A stretch of DNA of 64,000 nucleotides from JAVDCA01 sp035293985 (GCA_035293985.1 DATGLS010000004.1:62001-126000), one strand, 5' to 3'. Counted from the first letter of the stretch, positions 25,852 to 35,697 are shown. Notes: a model not told the origin generated them from the letters alone. A program made the numbers and translations.

Positions 25852-26781
25852 TCAGCGCCGCGGCTCGCGCCTCGGCCGTGCGGATTCCTTTCCGGCCGCC
25901 AGGACCCACATGCGGAACGCGCGCACGGCGGCATCGCGGGCGCGGTCCCGGCTCACGATCAGTTGATAGTCGTCGGCGCGCAATTCCGGCGCCGCGATCG
26001 GGCATACCAGCCGTCCCGCCGCGATGTCGCCCTCGATCAGGGGCAGCGAGGCGAGCGCGACGCCGAGCCCGTCGACGGCCGCCTGAAGCTGGAGGTAGAC
26101 GTGATCGAGCTCGACGTGGCCCGCAGGCGCGAGATCGGCGACGCCGGCGGCCGCGAGCCATTGCGGCCACGCGGCGCGGGTGGTCGTCGAGTGCAGCAGC
26201 ACGTGGCCGCGCAGGTCGCGCGCGGCCGTGAGCGGAACGCGGCGCAGGATGTCGGGGCTGCACGCCGGCAGCCGGCGATCGGGCATCAGCGTCTCGCAAT
26301 GCATCGCGGCGCCCCGCTCGCCGCCGGAGCGCAGGCCGACGTCGAAGGCGCTGCCGACGTAGCGCAGCTTGCGCGACGTGGTCGACAGACGCACCTCGAC
26401 GTTCGGAAAGGCCTTTTGGAAATCCGGCAGCCGCGGCAGCAGCCAGCGCAACGCGAGGCTCGACAGGCTGTTGACGCGCACGACGCCGGAGACGCGCGGC
26501 GCGACCTCGGGCCGCCGCAGCTTGCGCGCTGCCGATGCGAGGCGCGCCAGCGCGGCGCTCACGTCGGTCAGGAGCTCGGCGCCCTCATCGGTCAGCGTCA
26601 CGCCGCGCGGCCGGCGCTCGAACAGAGCGACGCCGAGCCAGTCCTCGAGCAGCCGGATCTGCTTGCCGACCGCCCAATGGGTGACGTTGAGCTCGCGCGC
26701 CGCCTCCACGAAGCTCGCGTGGTGCGCCGCCGCCGCAAAGGCGCGGACCGCGTTGAGCGGTGGCAAAGGATCGTCGGGCAT
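25852..26781 (-). CDS. LysR-family transcriptional regulator, GcvA-like
   Basis: A 309-residue regulator. The N-terminal winged helix-turn-helix (LNAVRAFAAAAHHASFVEAA, then LNVTHWAVGKQIRLLEDWLG) is of the GcvA subtype, and the PBP2-like effector domain follows from about residue 95. It is divergent from an MFS transporter gene and has a palindrome 20 bp before its start, the usual layout for autoregulation and control of the neighbour. Confidence 0.9.
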   Translation of the reverse strand: MPDDPLPPLNAVRAFAAAAHHASFVEAARELNVTHWAVGKQIRLLEDWLGVALFERRPRGVTLTDEGAELLTDVSAALARLASAARKLRRPEVAPRVSGVVRVNSLSSLALRWLLPRLPDFQKAFPNVEVRLSTTSRKLRYVGSAFDVGLRSGGERGAAMHCETLMPDRRLPACSPDILRRVPLTAARDLRGHVLLHSTTTRAAWPQWLAAAGVADLAPAGHVELDHVYLQLQAAVDGLGVALASLPLIEGDIAAGRLVCPIAAPELRADDYQLIVSRDRARDAAVRAFRMWVLAAGKESARPRREPRR

Positions 26782-26800
26782 CGACGCGTCACCTGTGACT

Positions 26801-26823
26801 TTTTCTCCCTGTGTGGGGGAAAA
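26801..26823. promoter_or_regulatory. Palindrome in the LysR/MFS intergenic region (possible LysR box)
   Basis: TTTTCTCCC and GGGGGAAAA flank a 5-bp centre, matching at eight of nine positions. It fits the T-N11-A pattern of LysR operators and lies 20 bp upstream of the lysR start. Binding is inferred. Confidence 0.5.
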
Positions 26824-26937
26824 TACATCAATTGAGCTGTCATGCCATTGTCATATATCCGACCACGTCGCTCCCGCCGGTCGTGACGCGCCTGGCGGCG
26901 GGCGGAGGAGAGCGCGCGCGGACCGTGGAGGTCGCGG

Positions 26938-28143
26938 ATGGCGGCATCGGTTGCCGTGCCGACGGAAGCTCATGAACCCGCCGCATCGCCGCGGCGCACG
27001 CTGCTGATCGCCTGCGTCGCCCACGCGCTGCACGACGGCTACACCGACCTGATCTATCTCCTGTTGCCGATCTGGCAGGCGGATTTCGGCCTCGGCTACG
27101 GCGTGCTCGCCCTCCTGCGCGGCCTCGCGGCCGCCACCATGGCGGGCCTGCAGGTGCCGGCGGGACGCGTCGCCGAGCGCATCGGCGGCCGCACCACGCT
27201 CGCGCTCGGCACCGCCTTGGCGGCGCTCGGCTACGTGATCGCCGGCTGGTCGGCCGGCATCGCCGGGCTGTGCGTCGCGCTCGTCGTGATGGGATGCGGC
27301 CTGAGCACCCAGCACCCGATCGCCTCGGCCGCGGTCTCGCGTGCCTACGGCGCGAAGGCGCGCGGCCCGCTCGGCACCTACAATTTCGCCGGCGACCTCG
27401 GCAAGGCCGCGCTGCCGAGCAGCACCTCGCTGCTGCTCGCCGCGATGACCTGGCACCACGCGCTGTGGATCGTCGCGGCGCTCGGCGGCCTCGTGGCCGG
27501 CGTCGTCGCGGTGCTCCTGCCGACGTTCCGTGCCGCGCCCGCCGGCGCGGGCGGGACCCAGGCGCGGCACGCCGGCGCCCGCGGCGGATTTCGTCTTCTG
27601 CTCGCGATCGGAATGCTCGACTCCGCCGTGCGCATGGGCTTTCTCACCTTCCTGCCGTTCCTGCTCGAGGCGAAGGGCGCATCCCTGTCGACGGTCGGCA
27701 TCGCGCTTGCGCTGGTGTTCATCGGCGGCGCCGCCGGCAAGTTCACCTGCGGCTGGCTCGGCGCCCGCTTCGGCGTGCTCGCGACCGTCCTGCTGACCGA
27801 GGCGGGCACCGCCATCGCGATCATCGCAGTGCTGATCCTGCCGCTCGCGCCGACGCTCGCGGTGCTGGCGCTGCTCGGCGTGATGCTCAACGGCACGTCA
27901 TCGGTGCTCTACGGCACCGTGCCGGAGCTCGCGCGCGGCAGCACGGAGCGCGCCTTCGCGATCTTCTACACCGGCACCATCGGCAGCGGCGCCATCGCGC
28001 CGATCCTCTACGGCATCCTGGGGGACGCGGCCGGGCCGCGCGCCGCGACCGTCGCGGCCGCGGTCACGGCCGCCGTGATCCTGCCGCTGGCGCTCGCCCT
28101 GGCGCCACGTCTGCCGCGATCGGCGGCGACGCCCGCCGAATGA
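26938..28143 (+). CDS. MFS transporter, fosmidomycin-resistance (Fsr)-like
   Basis: A 401-residue, 12-helix permease. Helix 1 has HALHDGYTDLIYLLLP, which recalls the Fsr/fosmidomycin-resistance branch of the major facilitator superfamily. GPLGTYNFAGDLGK in helix 5 matches motif D2-type sequences. It is probably a drug or metabolite exporter controlled by the divergent LysR regulator. Confidence 0.82.
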   Translation: MAASVAVPTEAHEPAASPRRTLLIACVAHALHDGYTDLIYLLLPIWQADFGLGYGVLALLRGLAAATMAGLQVPAGRVAERIGGRTTLALGTALAALGYVIAGWSAGIAGLCVALVVMGCGLSTQHPIASAAVSRAYGAKARGPLGTYNFAGDLGKAALPSSTSLLLAAMTWHHALWIVAALGGLVAGVVAVLLPTFRAAPAGAGGTQARHAGARGGFRLLLAIGMLDSAVRMGFLTFLPFLLEAKGASLSTVGIALALVFIGGAAGKFTCGWLGARFGVLATVLLTEAGTAIAIIAVLILPLAPTLAVLALLGVMLNGTSSVLYGTVPELARGSTERAFAIFYTGTIGSGAIAPILYGILGDAAGPRAATVAAAVTAAVILPLALALAPRLPRSAATPAE

Positions 28144-28223
28144 TGGCCCACCCTGCCGGCACGCGTCTTGATCACCGCCGCGCGATGCGCTGACATACGC
28201 CCATCACGTCGCTGGGGGCACCG

Positions 28224-29078
28224 GTGTCGGACGAGAATTTCGATCAAGACGCCTGGCTCGCACGCATCGGCCATCGCGGCGCGCGCGTGCCGAACCTCGA
28301 CACCCTGCAAGCGCTCGTCGCGGCGCACTCCTCCGCGATCGCCTACGAGAGCATCGACGTGCTGCTCGACCGCCCGCCGCGATTGGATCTCCGCTCACTG
28401 CAGGACAAGATGATCGCGGGCGGACGCGGCGGCTACTGCTTCGAGCAGAACATGCTTTTTCGCGGCGGGTTGCGCTCGCTCGGCTACCAGGTCACGAGCC
28501 TGCAGGCGCGGGTCGTGCGCGGGCTCGAGATCGATGCGCCACGCCCGATGTTTCATATGGTTCTGCGCGTCGATCTGCCCGAAGGCCCCTTTCTCGCCGA
28601 CGTCGGCTTCGGCAACCTCGCGCCCACCGCGCCGCTGCGGCTGGCACCTGCGATCGAGCAGGAGACGCCGCACGAGCCGATGCGGTTCATCGCGATGGGC
28701 GATGAGCTCACCCTGCAATCGCGCCTCGGCGACCGGTGGGAGCACGTCTATCGCGTGGTGCTCCTGCCCCGCTTCGATACCGAATACGAAATTTGCAACT
28801 GGTTCGCCGGCACGCATCCGCAGAGCCCGTATCTCAACAATATGATCGCGGCGCGGCCGGGCCCGAACCGCACGCGGCTTACGCTGTTCAATGCACGGTT
28901 CAATGTGCGGCACGCGTCCGGGAAGGTCGAACGTCGGACGCTCGCGGGCGAGGACGATTATCGTGCCGTGTTGCGCGATGGTTTCGGCATCGCGCTGTCC
29001 GACCATGACCTGCGGACCGCGCTTGCGAATGTCGAGCGGCGGGGAGCGCCCGGGGCGCCCCATCCGTTCTTCGCGTGA
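28224..29078 (+). CDS. nat: Arylamine N-acetyltransferase
   Basis: A 284-residue enzyme transferring acetyl from acetyl-CoA to arylamines and hydrazines. The Cys-His-Asp triad is complete: Cys72 in RGGYCFEQN, His111 in MFHMVL and Asp126 in ADVGFGN. Length is typical for bacterial NAT. Translation starts at GTG 28224. It follows the MFS exporter by 80 bp and may be part of the same detoxification unit. Confidence 0.93.
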   Translation: MSDENFDQDAWLARIGHRGARVPNLDTLQALVAAHSSAIAYESIDVLLDRPPRLDLRSLQDKMIAGGRGGYCFEQNMLFRGGLRSLGYQVTSLQARVVRGLEIDAPRPMFHMVLRVDLPEGPFLADVGFGNLAPTAPLRLAPAIEQETPHEPMRFIAMGDELTLQSRLGDRWEHVYRVVLLPRFDTEYEICNWFAGTHPQSPYLNNMIAARPGPNRTRLTLFNARFNVRHASGKVERRTLAGEDDYRAVLRDGFGIALSDHDLRTALANVERRGAPGAPHPFFA

Positions 29079-29085
29079 ACGGGCC

Positions 29086-30138
29086 CTACCCGCACGCCAG
29101 CGAATAGATGTCCTTCACCGGGCCCGGCAGCGGCATCGCGACCCAGGTCTCGCCGCCGTCCTGCGTGGCGAAGACCTCGCCCTGGTAGCGCGCCCCGATA
29201 TAGACCTGCCGCGGATCGGTCGGATGCAGCGCAAGCGACATGATCGTGCCGTGCACCTGCACCTTGTCGAAGCGCTGCCAGGTCGCGCCCGCGTCCCGGC
29301 TGCGATAGACGCCGCCGTCATGGCTCGCGGCCGCGACGCTCAGCGCCGCGTACATCGTCTTCGGGTCCTGCGGCGACACTTTGATGTCGCGCCCATAGGT
29401 GACCGGCGAAAATCGCTTGAGCTCCATGTCGTGCCAGGTGCGGCCCCGGTCGGCGCTGCGAAACAGGCCCATGCGCGCCGCGAGGATGACGGCCTCGGGA
29501 TCGGCCGCGCTGATCGCGATGGCGTGGCCGTCGAGCATGCCCTCCGCAAACGTGTCGCTGATGATCTTGCTCTTGAGGTGCGGCAGCTCGGCGAGGCGCA
29601 CGAGGTCGTCGCTGCAGTCGTGCCAGGTCTCGCCGCCGTCGCTGGTGCGCATCACGCCGCTGACCTCGAGCGCGGCGAAGATCTCCTCCGGCCGCCGCGG
29701 GTGCTGCGCCATGCGCATGACGCGCGGCGGGAACGGACAGGTGGCGCGCACCGGCAGCTCCGGACGCGGCAGGCGCCGCCAGCTCTCGCCGCCATCGTCG
29801 CTGCGATAGACGTCGACCGGCGCGCCGCCCGCATAGATGCGCTGCGGGTTCGTGGCATCGACCAGGAGCGACCAGATCTGCTTGCCGGCATCGGGAAAAC
29901 GCGTCCGCGCGAAAGTCGCGCCGCGATCATGGCTGCGCCATACACCGTCGGTCGTGCCGGCGAGCACCACCGCGGGATCGCTCGGATGAACGCACACCGT
30001 GTGCGCCTCGAGCGCGCCGAGCACATGCTCCCAGTCGCCGCCCTCGGCGGCGCGGCGGAAGACCCCGGCTTTGCCCTGATGATCGGGACGGCCGATGTAG
30101 CCGGCGAGCGCCGCATAGATGTTGGTCTGCGATGCCAT
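29086..30138 (-). CDS. Asp-box (BNR) repeat beta-propeller protein
   Basis: A 350-residue protein starting at MASQTNIYAAL (ATG 30138). It contains at least six Asp boxes of the S/T-x-D-x-G-x-T-W kind, for example SDDGGESW, TSDGGETW, SADRGRTW and SRDAGATW. This matches sortilin/sialidase-like seven-bladed propellers. No signal peptide or sialidase catalytic residues (Arg triad) are evident, so enzymatic activity is not claimed. Function is unknown. It is convergent with the acetyltransferase gene, 7 bp apart. Confidence 0.8.
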   Translation of the reverse strand: MASQTNIYAALAGYIGRPDHQGKAGVFRRAAEGGDWEHVLGALEAHTVCVHPSDPAVVLAGTTDGVWRSHDRGATFARTRFPDAGKQIWSLLVDATNPQRIYAGGAPVDVYRSDDGGESWRRLPRPELPVRATCPFPPRVMRMAQHPRRPEEIFAALEVSGVMRTSDGGETWHDCSDDLVRLAELPHLKSKIISDTFAEGMLDGHAIAISAADPEAVILAARMGLFRSADRGRTWHDMELKRFSPVTYGRDIKVSPQDPKTMYAALSVAAASHDGGVYRSRDAGATWQRFDKVQVHGTIMSLALHPTDPRQVYIGARYQGEVFATQDGGETWVAMPLPGPVKDIYSLACG

Positions 30139-30336
30139 GACGCCCTCTCCGCGCGGCTCGTGCGTTGCTTTCGTGAGTTTCTTCGGCCCTCGGCGGCAGG
30201 CCGCTGTAAGGCCAGTCGATCCGGCGCTGCAACGGCGCCGAGGGCGGGCTCGCGGGTCCCGCTGGCGAATGAACAAGCGTCGAGGCGCGCCCGGCCGGGA
30301 CGCGCCCAGCGAGCGGCCGCGTTCGATCGCGCCGGC

Positions 30337-30645
30337 CTATTTCTGCTTGGCGATGATCTTGTCCTTGATCTTGTCGTAGGTGGCCTGCGGGATGATGCCC
30401 TTCTGCACGAGCTCATCCTTGCCCTTGTAGGGGCGCCCCTTGATGATCTTGTCCGCATAGGCGCTGCCGATCCCGGGCAGCGCGTCGAGATCCTTCTTCG
30501 ACGCCGAGTTGATATCGAGCAAGGCTTGCGCCTGCGCGACCGTCGCGGCGAAGGGCGCGCTGCCCGTCGAGGGGCCGAGAGCCGCGGCACCGACGAACGC
30601 AACGGCGGCGGTGACGGATAATCCGAGCTTGCGTATCAGGTTCAT
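30337..30645 (-). CDS. Secreted helix-hairpin-helix protein, ComEA-like
   Basis: A 102-residue protein with a signal peptide (to about residue 40, ending AQAQA) and one ComEA-type double helix-hairpin-helix: LLDINSASKKDLDALPGIG then YADKIIKGRPYKGKDEL. Such proteins bind DNA without sequence preference in the periplasm, in competence or DNA uptake. No other competence genes are visible, so the role is open. Confidence 0.85.
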   Translation of the reverse strand: MNLIRKLGLSVTAAVAFVGAAALGPSTGSAPFAATVAQAQALLDINSASKKDLDALPGIGSAYADKIIKGRPYKGKDELVQKGIIPQATYDKIKDKIIAKQK

Positions 30646-30725
30646 TGCTTCCTCCTCTCAAAACGACAGTTTGCGCCGGCCGTCGAATCATGCCGGCGCC
30701 AGTTTTTCCCTGCGGACTCCGGCCC

Positions 30726-31082
30726 TCACGAGGCGGGCTGGAGCTCTCCGTTCGGGCTCGCCTTGTCGACCATGTCCGGCAGGTGCTGGGACAGCATGTT
30801 CAATGCCTGGTCGACCGGCAAGCCGAGATGTTGCGCAATCTGCTTGACCTGCTCGCTGCCGAGGGCGGCGCGCAGCTGGTCGGCCGAGACCGGCATGTTG
30901 GCGCCGTTGCCGAGCCACGACTGCACTTGCGTCGCGAGCCCGCCCTGCTGCAGCTGGTTCACGATCCCGCTGAGATCGCCCAGATTGGTCTTGGCGAGCA
31001 CGGCCTGGATCAGCGCCGGCACCGCGGCTGCCTCGACCTGGCCGATCACGCCGCCGAGGCCCAAACTATCCAACAAACCCAT
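30726..31082 (-). CDS. YidB-like DUF937 protein
   Basis: A 118-residue protein starting MGLLDSLGLGGVIGQ at ATG 31082. It matches the YidB/DUF937 family: glycine-rich start, LQQGGLATQVQSWLGNGAN, and the helical end QHLPDMVDKASPNGEL. The function of the family is not established. The gene lies between two exported-protein genes on the same strand. Confidence 0.85.
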   Translation of the reverse strand: MGLLDSLGLGGVIGQVEAAAVPALIQAVLAKTNLGDLSGIVNQLQQGGLATQVQSWLGNGANMPVSADQLRAALGSEQVKQIAQHLGLPVDQALNMLSQHLPDMVDKASPNGELQPAS

Positions 31083-31149
31083 CACACCCTCCTGTTCGTC
31101 GACATGGATGCGCCGCGCACCGCGCGCGGCGCTCCGCATCCGTTCCGGC

Positions 31150-32055
31150 TCACGGATGCTTTTCGTTCTTCGCGGCGCGATCGCCGGCGGCGAGCGCATC
31201 CTTTTCGCACATGTAGGCGCCTTCCTTCGTCTTGCCGTAGTCGTTGTGCCCGCTGAAATGATAGACGTTCGACTTGGTGTTGACCCAGACGACGAGATCG
31301 GACGGGCAGTGCCCCTTGGCCTGCGCCTCGTTCGCGAACTGATTGGGGCCCATCGGCGCGGCGGTCGCTGACGGCGCCGGCTTCGGCGCGTTGATCGGCG
31401 CGGTCATCGGCGTCATGGTCTTGGTCGTGGATGGCGCGGGCGCGGTGGGCGGCGTCGCCGTGGTGGTGGTCGTGGCGGGCGGCGTCGCGGGTGCTGCGGT
31501 CTGGGTCGGCGTCGGTGCCGTTCCGGCCTGGCACTGCGTCACGTAGTCCTTTTCCCTGATCTTCTTCGCCTTGAAGTCGGCCTCGTTCGCCTTCCACTCG
31601 TCGCGGCACTGCTTGGCGGTCTTCTGCCCCGATGTGGCGGCGGAAGGCGTTGCCGGCGGCGTCGCAGGCGCGGCCGTCTGGGTCGGCGCCGAGGGAGCCG
31701 GCGCGGTGCCGGCCTGGCATTCCGCGACGTAGGCCTTTTGCGTGATCTTCTTCGCCTTGAAATCCGCCTCGTTCGCTTTCCACTCGTCACGGCACTGCTT
31801 CGCGGTCTTCTGTCCCGACGTGGCAGCCGCAGGCGTTGCCGTCGGCGCGGCGGTCGGAGCCGTGGCGGTGCCCGCCTGGCATTGCGCGACGTAGTCCTTC
31901 TCCTTGATCTTCTTCGCCTTGAAGTCCGCCTCGTTTGCTTTCCACTCGTCGCGGCACTGTTTCGCGGTCTTCTGCTGAGCCAGCGCCGCGGTGCTCATCC
32001 CGGTCGCGAGAGCGACGATCGTGAGCGCACGCAGCATCGCGCCAAAGCGTGTCAT
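31150..32055 (-). CDS. Exported protein with three near-identical Cys-containing repeats and a C-terminal conserved domain
   Basis: A 301-residue protein with a signal peptide (ending TAALAQ). Three copies of a roughly 35-residue module follow, each with KTAKQCRDEWKANEADFKAK and ending YV-x-QCQAGT, so each has two Cys. Pro/Ala/Thr linkers of different lengths separate them. The last 50 residues (CPSDLVVWVNTKSNVYHF, then YMCEKDA) form a separate conserved domain with two Cys. The DNA copies are also nearly identical, implying recent amplification. The arrangement suggests a periplasmic or surface protein. I do not recognise a function. Confidence 0.7.
   Translation of the reverse strand: MTRFGAMLRALTIVALATGMSTAALAQQKTAKQCRDEWKANEADFKAKKIKEKDYVAQCQAGTATAPTAAPTATPAAATSGQKTAKQCRDEWKANEADFKAKKITQKAYVAECQAGTAPAPSAPTQTAAPATPPATPSAATSGQKTAKQCRDEWKANEADFKAKKIREKDYVTQCQAGTAPTPTQTAAPATPPATTTTTATPPTAPAPSTTKTMTPMTAPINAPKPAPSATAAPMGPNQFANEAQAKGHCPSDLVVWVNTKSNVYHFSGHNDYGKTKEGAYMCEKDALAAGDRAAKNEKHP
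31541..31979. repeat. Three intragenic direct DNA repeats
   Basis: The shared core CTTCTTCGCCTTGAA recurs at 31561, 31747 and 31909, spaced 186 and 162 bp. The units are similar over roughly 90 bp each. They encode the three Cys modules of the exported protein and would be a substrate for recombination that changes copy number in frame. Confidence 0.8.
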
Positions 32056-32352
32056 CTTGTGAAGCCTCTCATCTGGTACGGTGTGATCTGACCGCCGCGC
32101 AATGACGACGGCGTGACACGGGGGTCGGTGGGTTCAAAGTCCACTGCAAAAGGATCAATCTGGCAAGATCAAACGTGACGCTTGCACCCGGCGATCAGCA
32201 AATCTTTCGTCGAGACCCACCGAGGTACCGGCGGCCGAGCGCTGACGCGCGACTTGGTACGGCTCGCCACCGGGTTGGATACGTTTGGTGGAGAACGAAT
32301 ACCGGATCGTTCCGGAAACAAAACATGAAGAAGGAAGAAGGGTAGCCCACCG

Positions 32353-33021
32353 ATGAACACGAGCAAAGCATCAGGCGTCCTCGCGGCCGTGATAGCATTC
32401 ATGCTTCTTGCAGGGGGCAGCGATGCAATCGCGCAGCGACGGCAAGGCGCGCCCGGCCAGTTCGACTACTACGTGCTGTCCCTGTCGTGGTCGCCGTCGT
32501 TCTGCGAGACCGCGCACGGCGGCAGTGCCCGGCAACAGTGCGGCGCCCGCCCCTATTCGTTCGTGGTGCACGGTCTATGGCCGCAGTTCGAGCGCGGCTT
32601 TCCCGAGAGCTGCGAGGTCCCGGCGCCGCGTCTCGACCACCGCATCATGTCGAGCATGCTCGACCTGATGCCGGCGCCCGGGCTCGTCTATCACGAGTGG
32701 GACGCGCACGGGACGTGCTCGGGCCTCGCCCAGCGCGACTACTTCGATCTCGTCCGCAAGGCGCGCGCGGCCGTGACCATCCCGCCCGAGTACACCAATC
32801 CGCAGGCGAGCCTGGACGTCACCGCCGATCAGGTCACCGAGGCCTTCGTCAAAGCGAACAAGGGCCTGTCGCCGGCCGGCGTCACCATCGATTGCGATCG
32901 CTCGCGCCTGCGCGAGGTCCGCGTCTGCCTGACCAAGGACCTCAAATTCCGCGATTGCGGCAAAGGCAGCGACCGCGCCTGCCGCGGCACCGTGCGCATG
33001 CCGCCGGTGCGCGGCGGGTGA
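32353..33021 (+). CDS. Ribonuclease T2 family protein, exported
   Basis: A 222-residue secreted endoribonuclease. A signal peptide ends near residue 27 (AIAQ). Both catalytic segments are intact: CAS I FVVHGLWPQ (His73) and CAS II HEWDAHGTC (His114, Glu115, His119). Several Cys should form the family disulfides. T2 enzymes cleave RNA with little sequence preference in the periplasm or medium, for nucleotide scavenging. It is divergent from the triple-repeat protein. Confidence 0.92.
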   Translation: MNTSKASGVLAAVIAFMLLAGGSDAIAQRRQGAPGQFDYYVLSLSWSPSFCETAHGGSARQQCGARPYSFVVHGLWPQFERGFPESCEVPAPRLDHRIMSSMLDLMPAPGLVYHEWDAHGTCSGLAQRDYFDLVRKARAAVTIPPEYTNPQASLDVTADQVTEAFVKANKGLSPAGVTIDCDRSRLREVRVCLTKDLKFRDCGKGSDRACRGTVRMPPVRGG

Positions 33022-33167
33022 TGCCGGCCGGGAGGATCGATGAGGAAGGCCGGGCCGCGCACGAGTGAGACTTGTCAAAGCTCGCCGTTCCGGCCCGGGC
33101 GACAGCGACCCGGCAGGGGGGCGACTTGCGCCGGCCGCCCAGATCTGCCGCAGCCGTGCGCGCTCCG

Positions 33168-35459
33168 TTAGGCCGCCTGCGCGTTCTGCTCGAAACCGGT
33201 CAACAGGCTCGCGATCTCAGAGCCTGGAATAGGCCGGCTGTAGAAATACCCCTGCACCTCGGTGCACCCCTCGGCGCGCATCTGTTCCAGTTGCTCTTTC
33301 GTTTCGACGCCCTCTGCGGTCGTGGTGACGCCGATGCTGCGGCCGAGCCCCGTGACCGCGCGAATGATCGCAATAGCGTCCGGCTTTTCCGCGAGATCGC
33401 GCACGAAGCTCTTGTCGATCTTGATCTTGTCGAACGGGAAACTGCGCAGATAGCTGAGCGAGGAATAACCCGTCCCGAAGTCGTCCATGGAGATGCGAAC
33501 GCCCACTTGATGCAGCTGGTGCAGGATCGCGAGCGTCTCCTCGTTGTTGTGCATCAACGTCGTTTCAGTGATTTCCAGCTCCAGCCGATCCGGGCGAAGC
33601 CGCGCAGCCGCGATCGCGGAGATCACGGTCGATGCCAGGTTCTTGTTGCGGAACTGCACGGGCGACACGTTGATCGCCACGCTCAGATCGGACGGCCAGC
33701 TGCCGGCCTCGGCGCATGCCTGGCGAATGACCCATTCGCCGATCGGTACGATCAGCCCGGTCTCCTCCGCCAGCGGGATGAATTCGCCCGGCGCGACCAT
33801 GCCGCGTGTCGGATGTTTCCAGCGCAACAGCGCCTCGAAGCCCCCGATCCGGTTTTGCTCGAGATTGACGATGGGCTGATAGAACAGCTCGAACTCGCCA
33901 TTGCCCACAGCCCTGCGCAGATCGAGCTCGAGGGCGCGCCGCGCCTGGGCCTTGACGTCCATCTCCGGCTCGAAGAAGTGGAATCGCGCGCGGCCGTCGT
34001 CTTTGGCGCGATAAAGTGCGAGGTCCGCATTTTTCAGGAGCTCGTCGGTATCCGTGCCGTCGCCCGGCGCCATCGCCACGCCGACGCTCGCGCCGATGAC
34101 GACGTTATGATCGCCGATTTCGAACGGTGCGGTGAGCGTCTCGACGATTCGCGTCGCAAGCGCGGCGGACGCGTCCAACGTCAGGTCGGCGGCGGACTGC
34201 ACGATGGCGAACTCGTCGCCCCCCGTCCGTGCGACCAGATCGTGCTCGTCGACGAGGTCGAGCAGACGCTTTGCGACCGCGCAAAGCAATGCATCGCCGA
34301 CCGAATGGCCGAGCGTGTCATTGACGGACTTGAAGTGGTCGAGATCGAGGCAAAGCACGGACGTCTTGCCGCCGCGCGCGAGCACGTTCAGCGCCAGCTC
34401 GATGTGCTTGCGCAATTTCACCCTGTTCGCGAGACCGGTCAGCGCGTCGTGAAGGGCCAGAAACGCGATCTGCCTCTCGGAATTCCGCTTTTCGGTGACG
34501 TCGAGGTGGATCACGACCTCGCCGCCGGTCGTCAGCGGCGCCTTGATCGTCGTGATGCTGCGGCCGTCCTGCAGTTGCTGCTCGCGTGTCGTCGCGGCGG
34601 ATTGCGCCGCCCTCGTCAGCTCGTCGGCAATGAAGTCCTCGTCGTCGGCCGCGCCGGTACCGTGCGCGGCCCGATATTCGAGGATGCTGCGGAGCGCGGT
34701 ACCCGGCCGCGCCAGCTCGTCAGGCAGACCGTACATCGCGGCGTATTGCGCATTGCAGACGATCAGGCGCTGCTGCTCGTCGAACATGGTAAGTCCCTGC
34801 GGCATGCCGTGAAGTGTGGCATACAGGTGCTCGCTCGATCGTCGCTTCAGCGATCCGATCATGCGATGGATGACGAAGAGAACCAGGCCTGCCAACACGA
34901 TGCTGATGACGACCGAGCACAGCAGCAGCAGGTCGGATTCGAATGAAAACTCCTCGATGTCGTCCCGCGCCTTCAGGCCCACGTCGGAGTTGCGTTGACG
35001 CAAGCGCTCCATGTCCTTCTGTATGAGGGACACCCAGTTCGCGAAAGCCGGATCGTTCGCCGGAATGTCGCGCAGAGCGGCGATCTTCGTTCTGATGTCG
35101 AGCCCGTCGACGCGGGCTGCGGCCGAGCTCGATCGCTCGATCGCGACATCCATGTTGTCGAACACGTTGTCGAGCAGATCGCCGGTATCCGCTCCTTGGC
35201 CGGAAGCCGCGCCCGCCCGGCGGCTGTCGACATAATGTTGGAACGCCAGCTGAGCGAGGTTGACATAGTTGGTGGAGATGAACGCGGTGTCGTAAACGTC
35301 GATCGCATGCTTGATGATCGACTGCTGCTGCTGGCGCGCAAACAGGCCGATGGCGAGGTTGACCATCAATAGACCGATGGTCAGCGCCAGGAACTTGCGC
35401 CGAAACGAGACGGCATAGCGCTGTCCCAGCACGTCGGACGGACGTTCCGCCTCGATCAC
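33168..35459 (-). CDS. Membrane-bound PAS-GGDEF-EAL cyclic di-GMP enzyme
   Basis: A 763-residue sensor enzyme. Two transmembrane helices (about 25-46 and 185-206) enclose a periplasmic helical sensor. A PAS-like domain (about 215-330) comes next, then GGDEF with RTGGDEFAI intact, then EAL with FEALLRW, EITETTL and DDFGTGYSSLSYL. Both synthase and phosphodiesterase motifs look active. The RxxD product-inhibition site is missing (DEHD instead). Net activity is likely set by the sensor or partners. It converges on the RNase T2 gene. Confidence 0.9.
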   Translation of the reverse strand: MIEAERPSDVLGQRYAVSFRRKFLALTIGLLMVNLAIGLFARQQQQSIIKHAIDVYDTAFISTNYVNLAQLAFQHYVDSRRAGAASGQGADTGDLLDNVFDNMDVAIERSSSAAARVDGLDIRTKIAALRDIPANDPAFANWVSLIQKDMERLRQRNSDVGLKARDDIEEFSFESDLLLLCSVVISIVLAGLVLFVIHRMIGSLKRRSSEHLYATLHGMPQGLTMFDEQQRLIVCNAQYAAMYGLPDELARPGTALRSILEYRAAHGTGAADDEDFIADELTRAAQSAATTREQQLQDGRSITTIKAPLTTGGEVVIHLDVTEKRNSERQIAFLALHDALTGLANRVKLRKHIELALNVLARGGKTSVLCLDLDHFKSVNDTLGHSVGDALLCAVAKRLLDLVDEHDLVARTGGDEFAIVQSAADLTLDASAALATRIVETLTAPFEIGDHNVVIGASVGVAMAPGDGTDTDELLKNADLALYRAKDDGRARFHFFEPEMDVKAQARRALELDLRRAVGNGEFELFYQPIVNLEQNRIGGFEALLRWKHPTRGMVAPGEFIPLAEETGLIVPIGEWVIRQACAEAGSWPSDLSVAINVSPVQFRNKNLASTVISAIAAARLRPDRLELEITETTLMHNNEETLAILHQLHQVGVRISMDDFGTGYSSLSYLRSFPFDKIKIDKSFVRDLAEKPDAIAIIRAVTGLGRSIGVTTTAEGVETKEQLEQMRAEGCTEVQGYFYSRPIPGSEIASLLTGFEQNAQAA

Positions 35460-35697
35460 ATTGATCCTCCGTAGGCCATTCGGCGCCGAGCATAGCTGCC
35501 CCTATCTTAAGTTCAGGTGCATCGTGGGGACCCAGCGGCGGTTGCGCGATGCTACCGAGGCCAGGCCGCCTCCGCGAGGCCATGCTTCTGTGCGGCATCC
35601 GCGGGAAGCAGCTCGGTTGGGGCCGACTTTACCCCTGGCTTTGGGGACTTGGCCGTTGCGGCCGCGGGTCGTCCGCCGGAACCGAGTTTTACGCCCC

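Noticed and set aside
31541..31979. CRISPR-like repeat pattern
   Set aside because: Repeat units are long, in frame inside a coding gene and unequally spaced; there are no spacers or cas genes.
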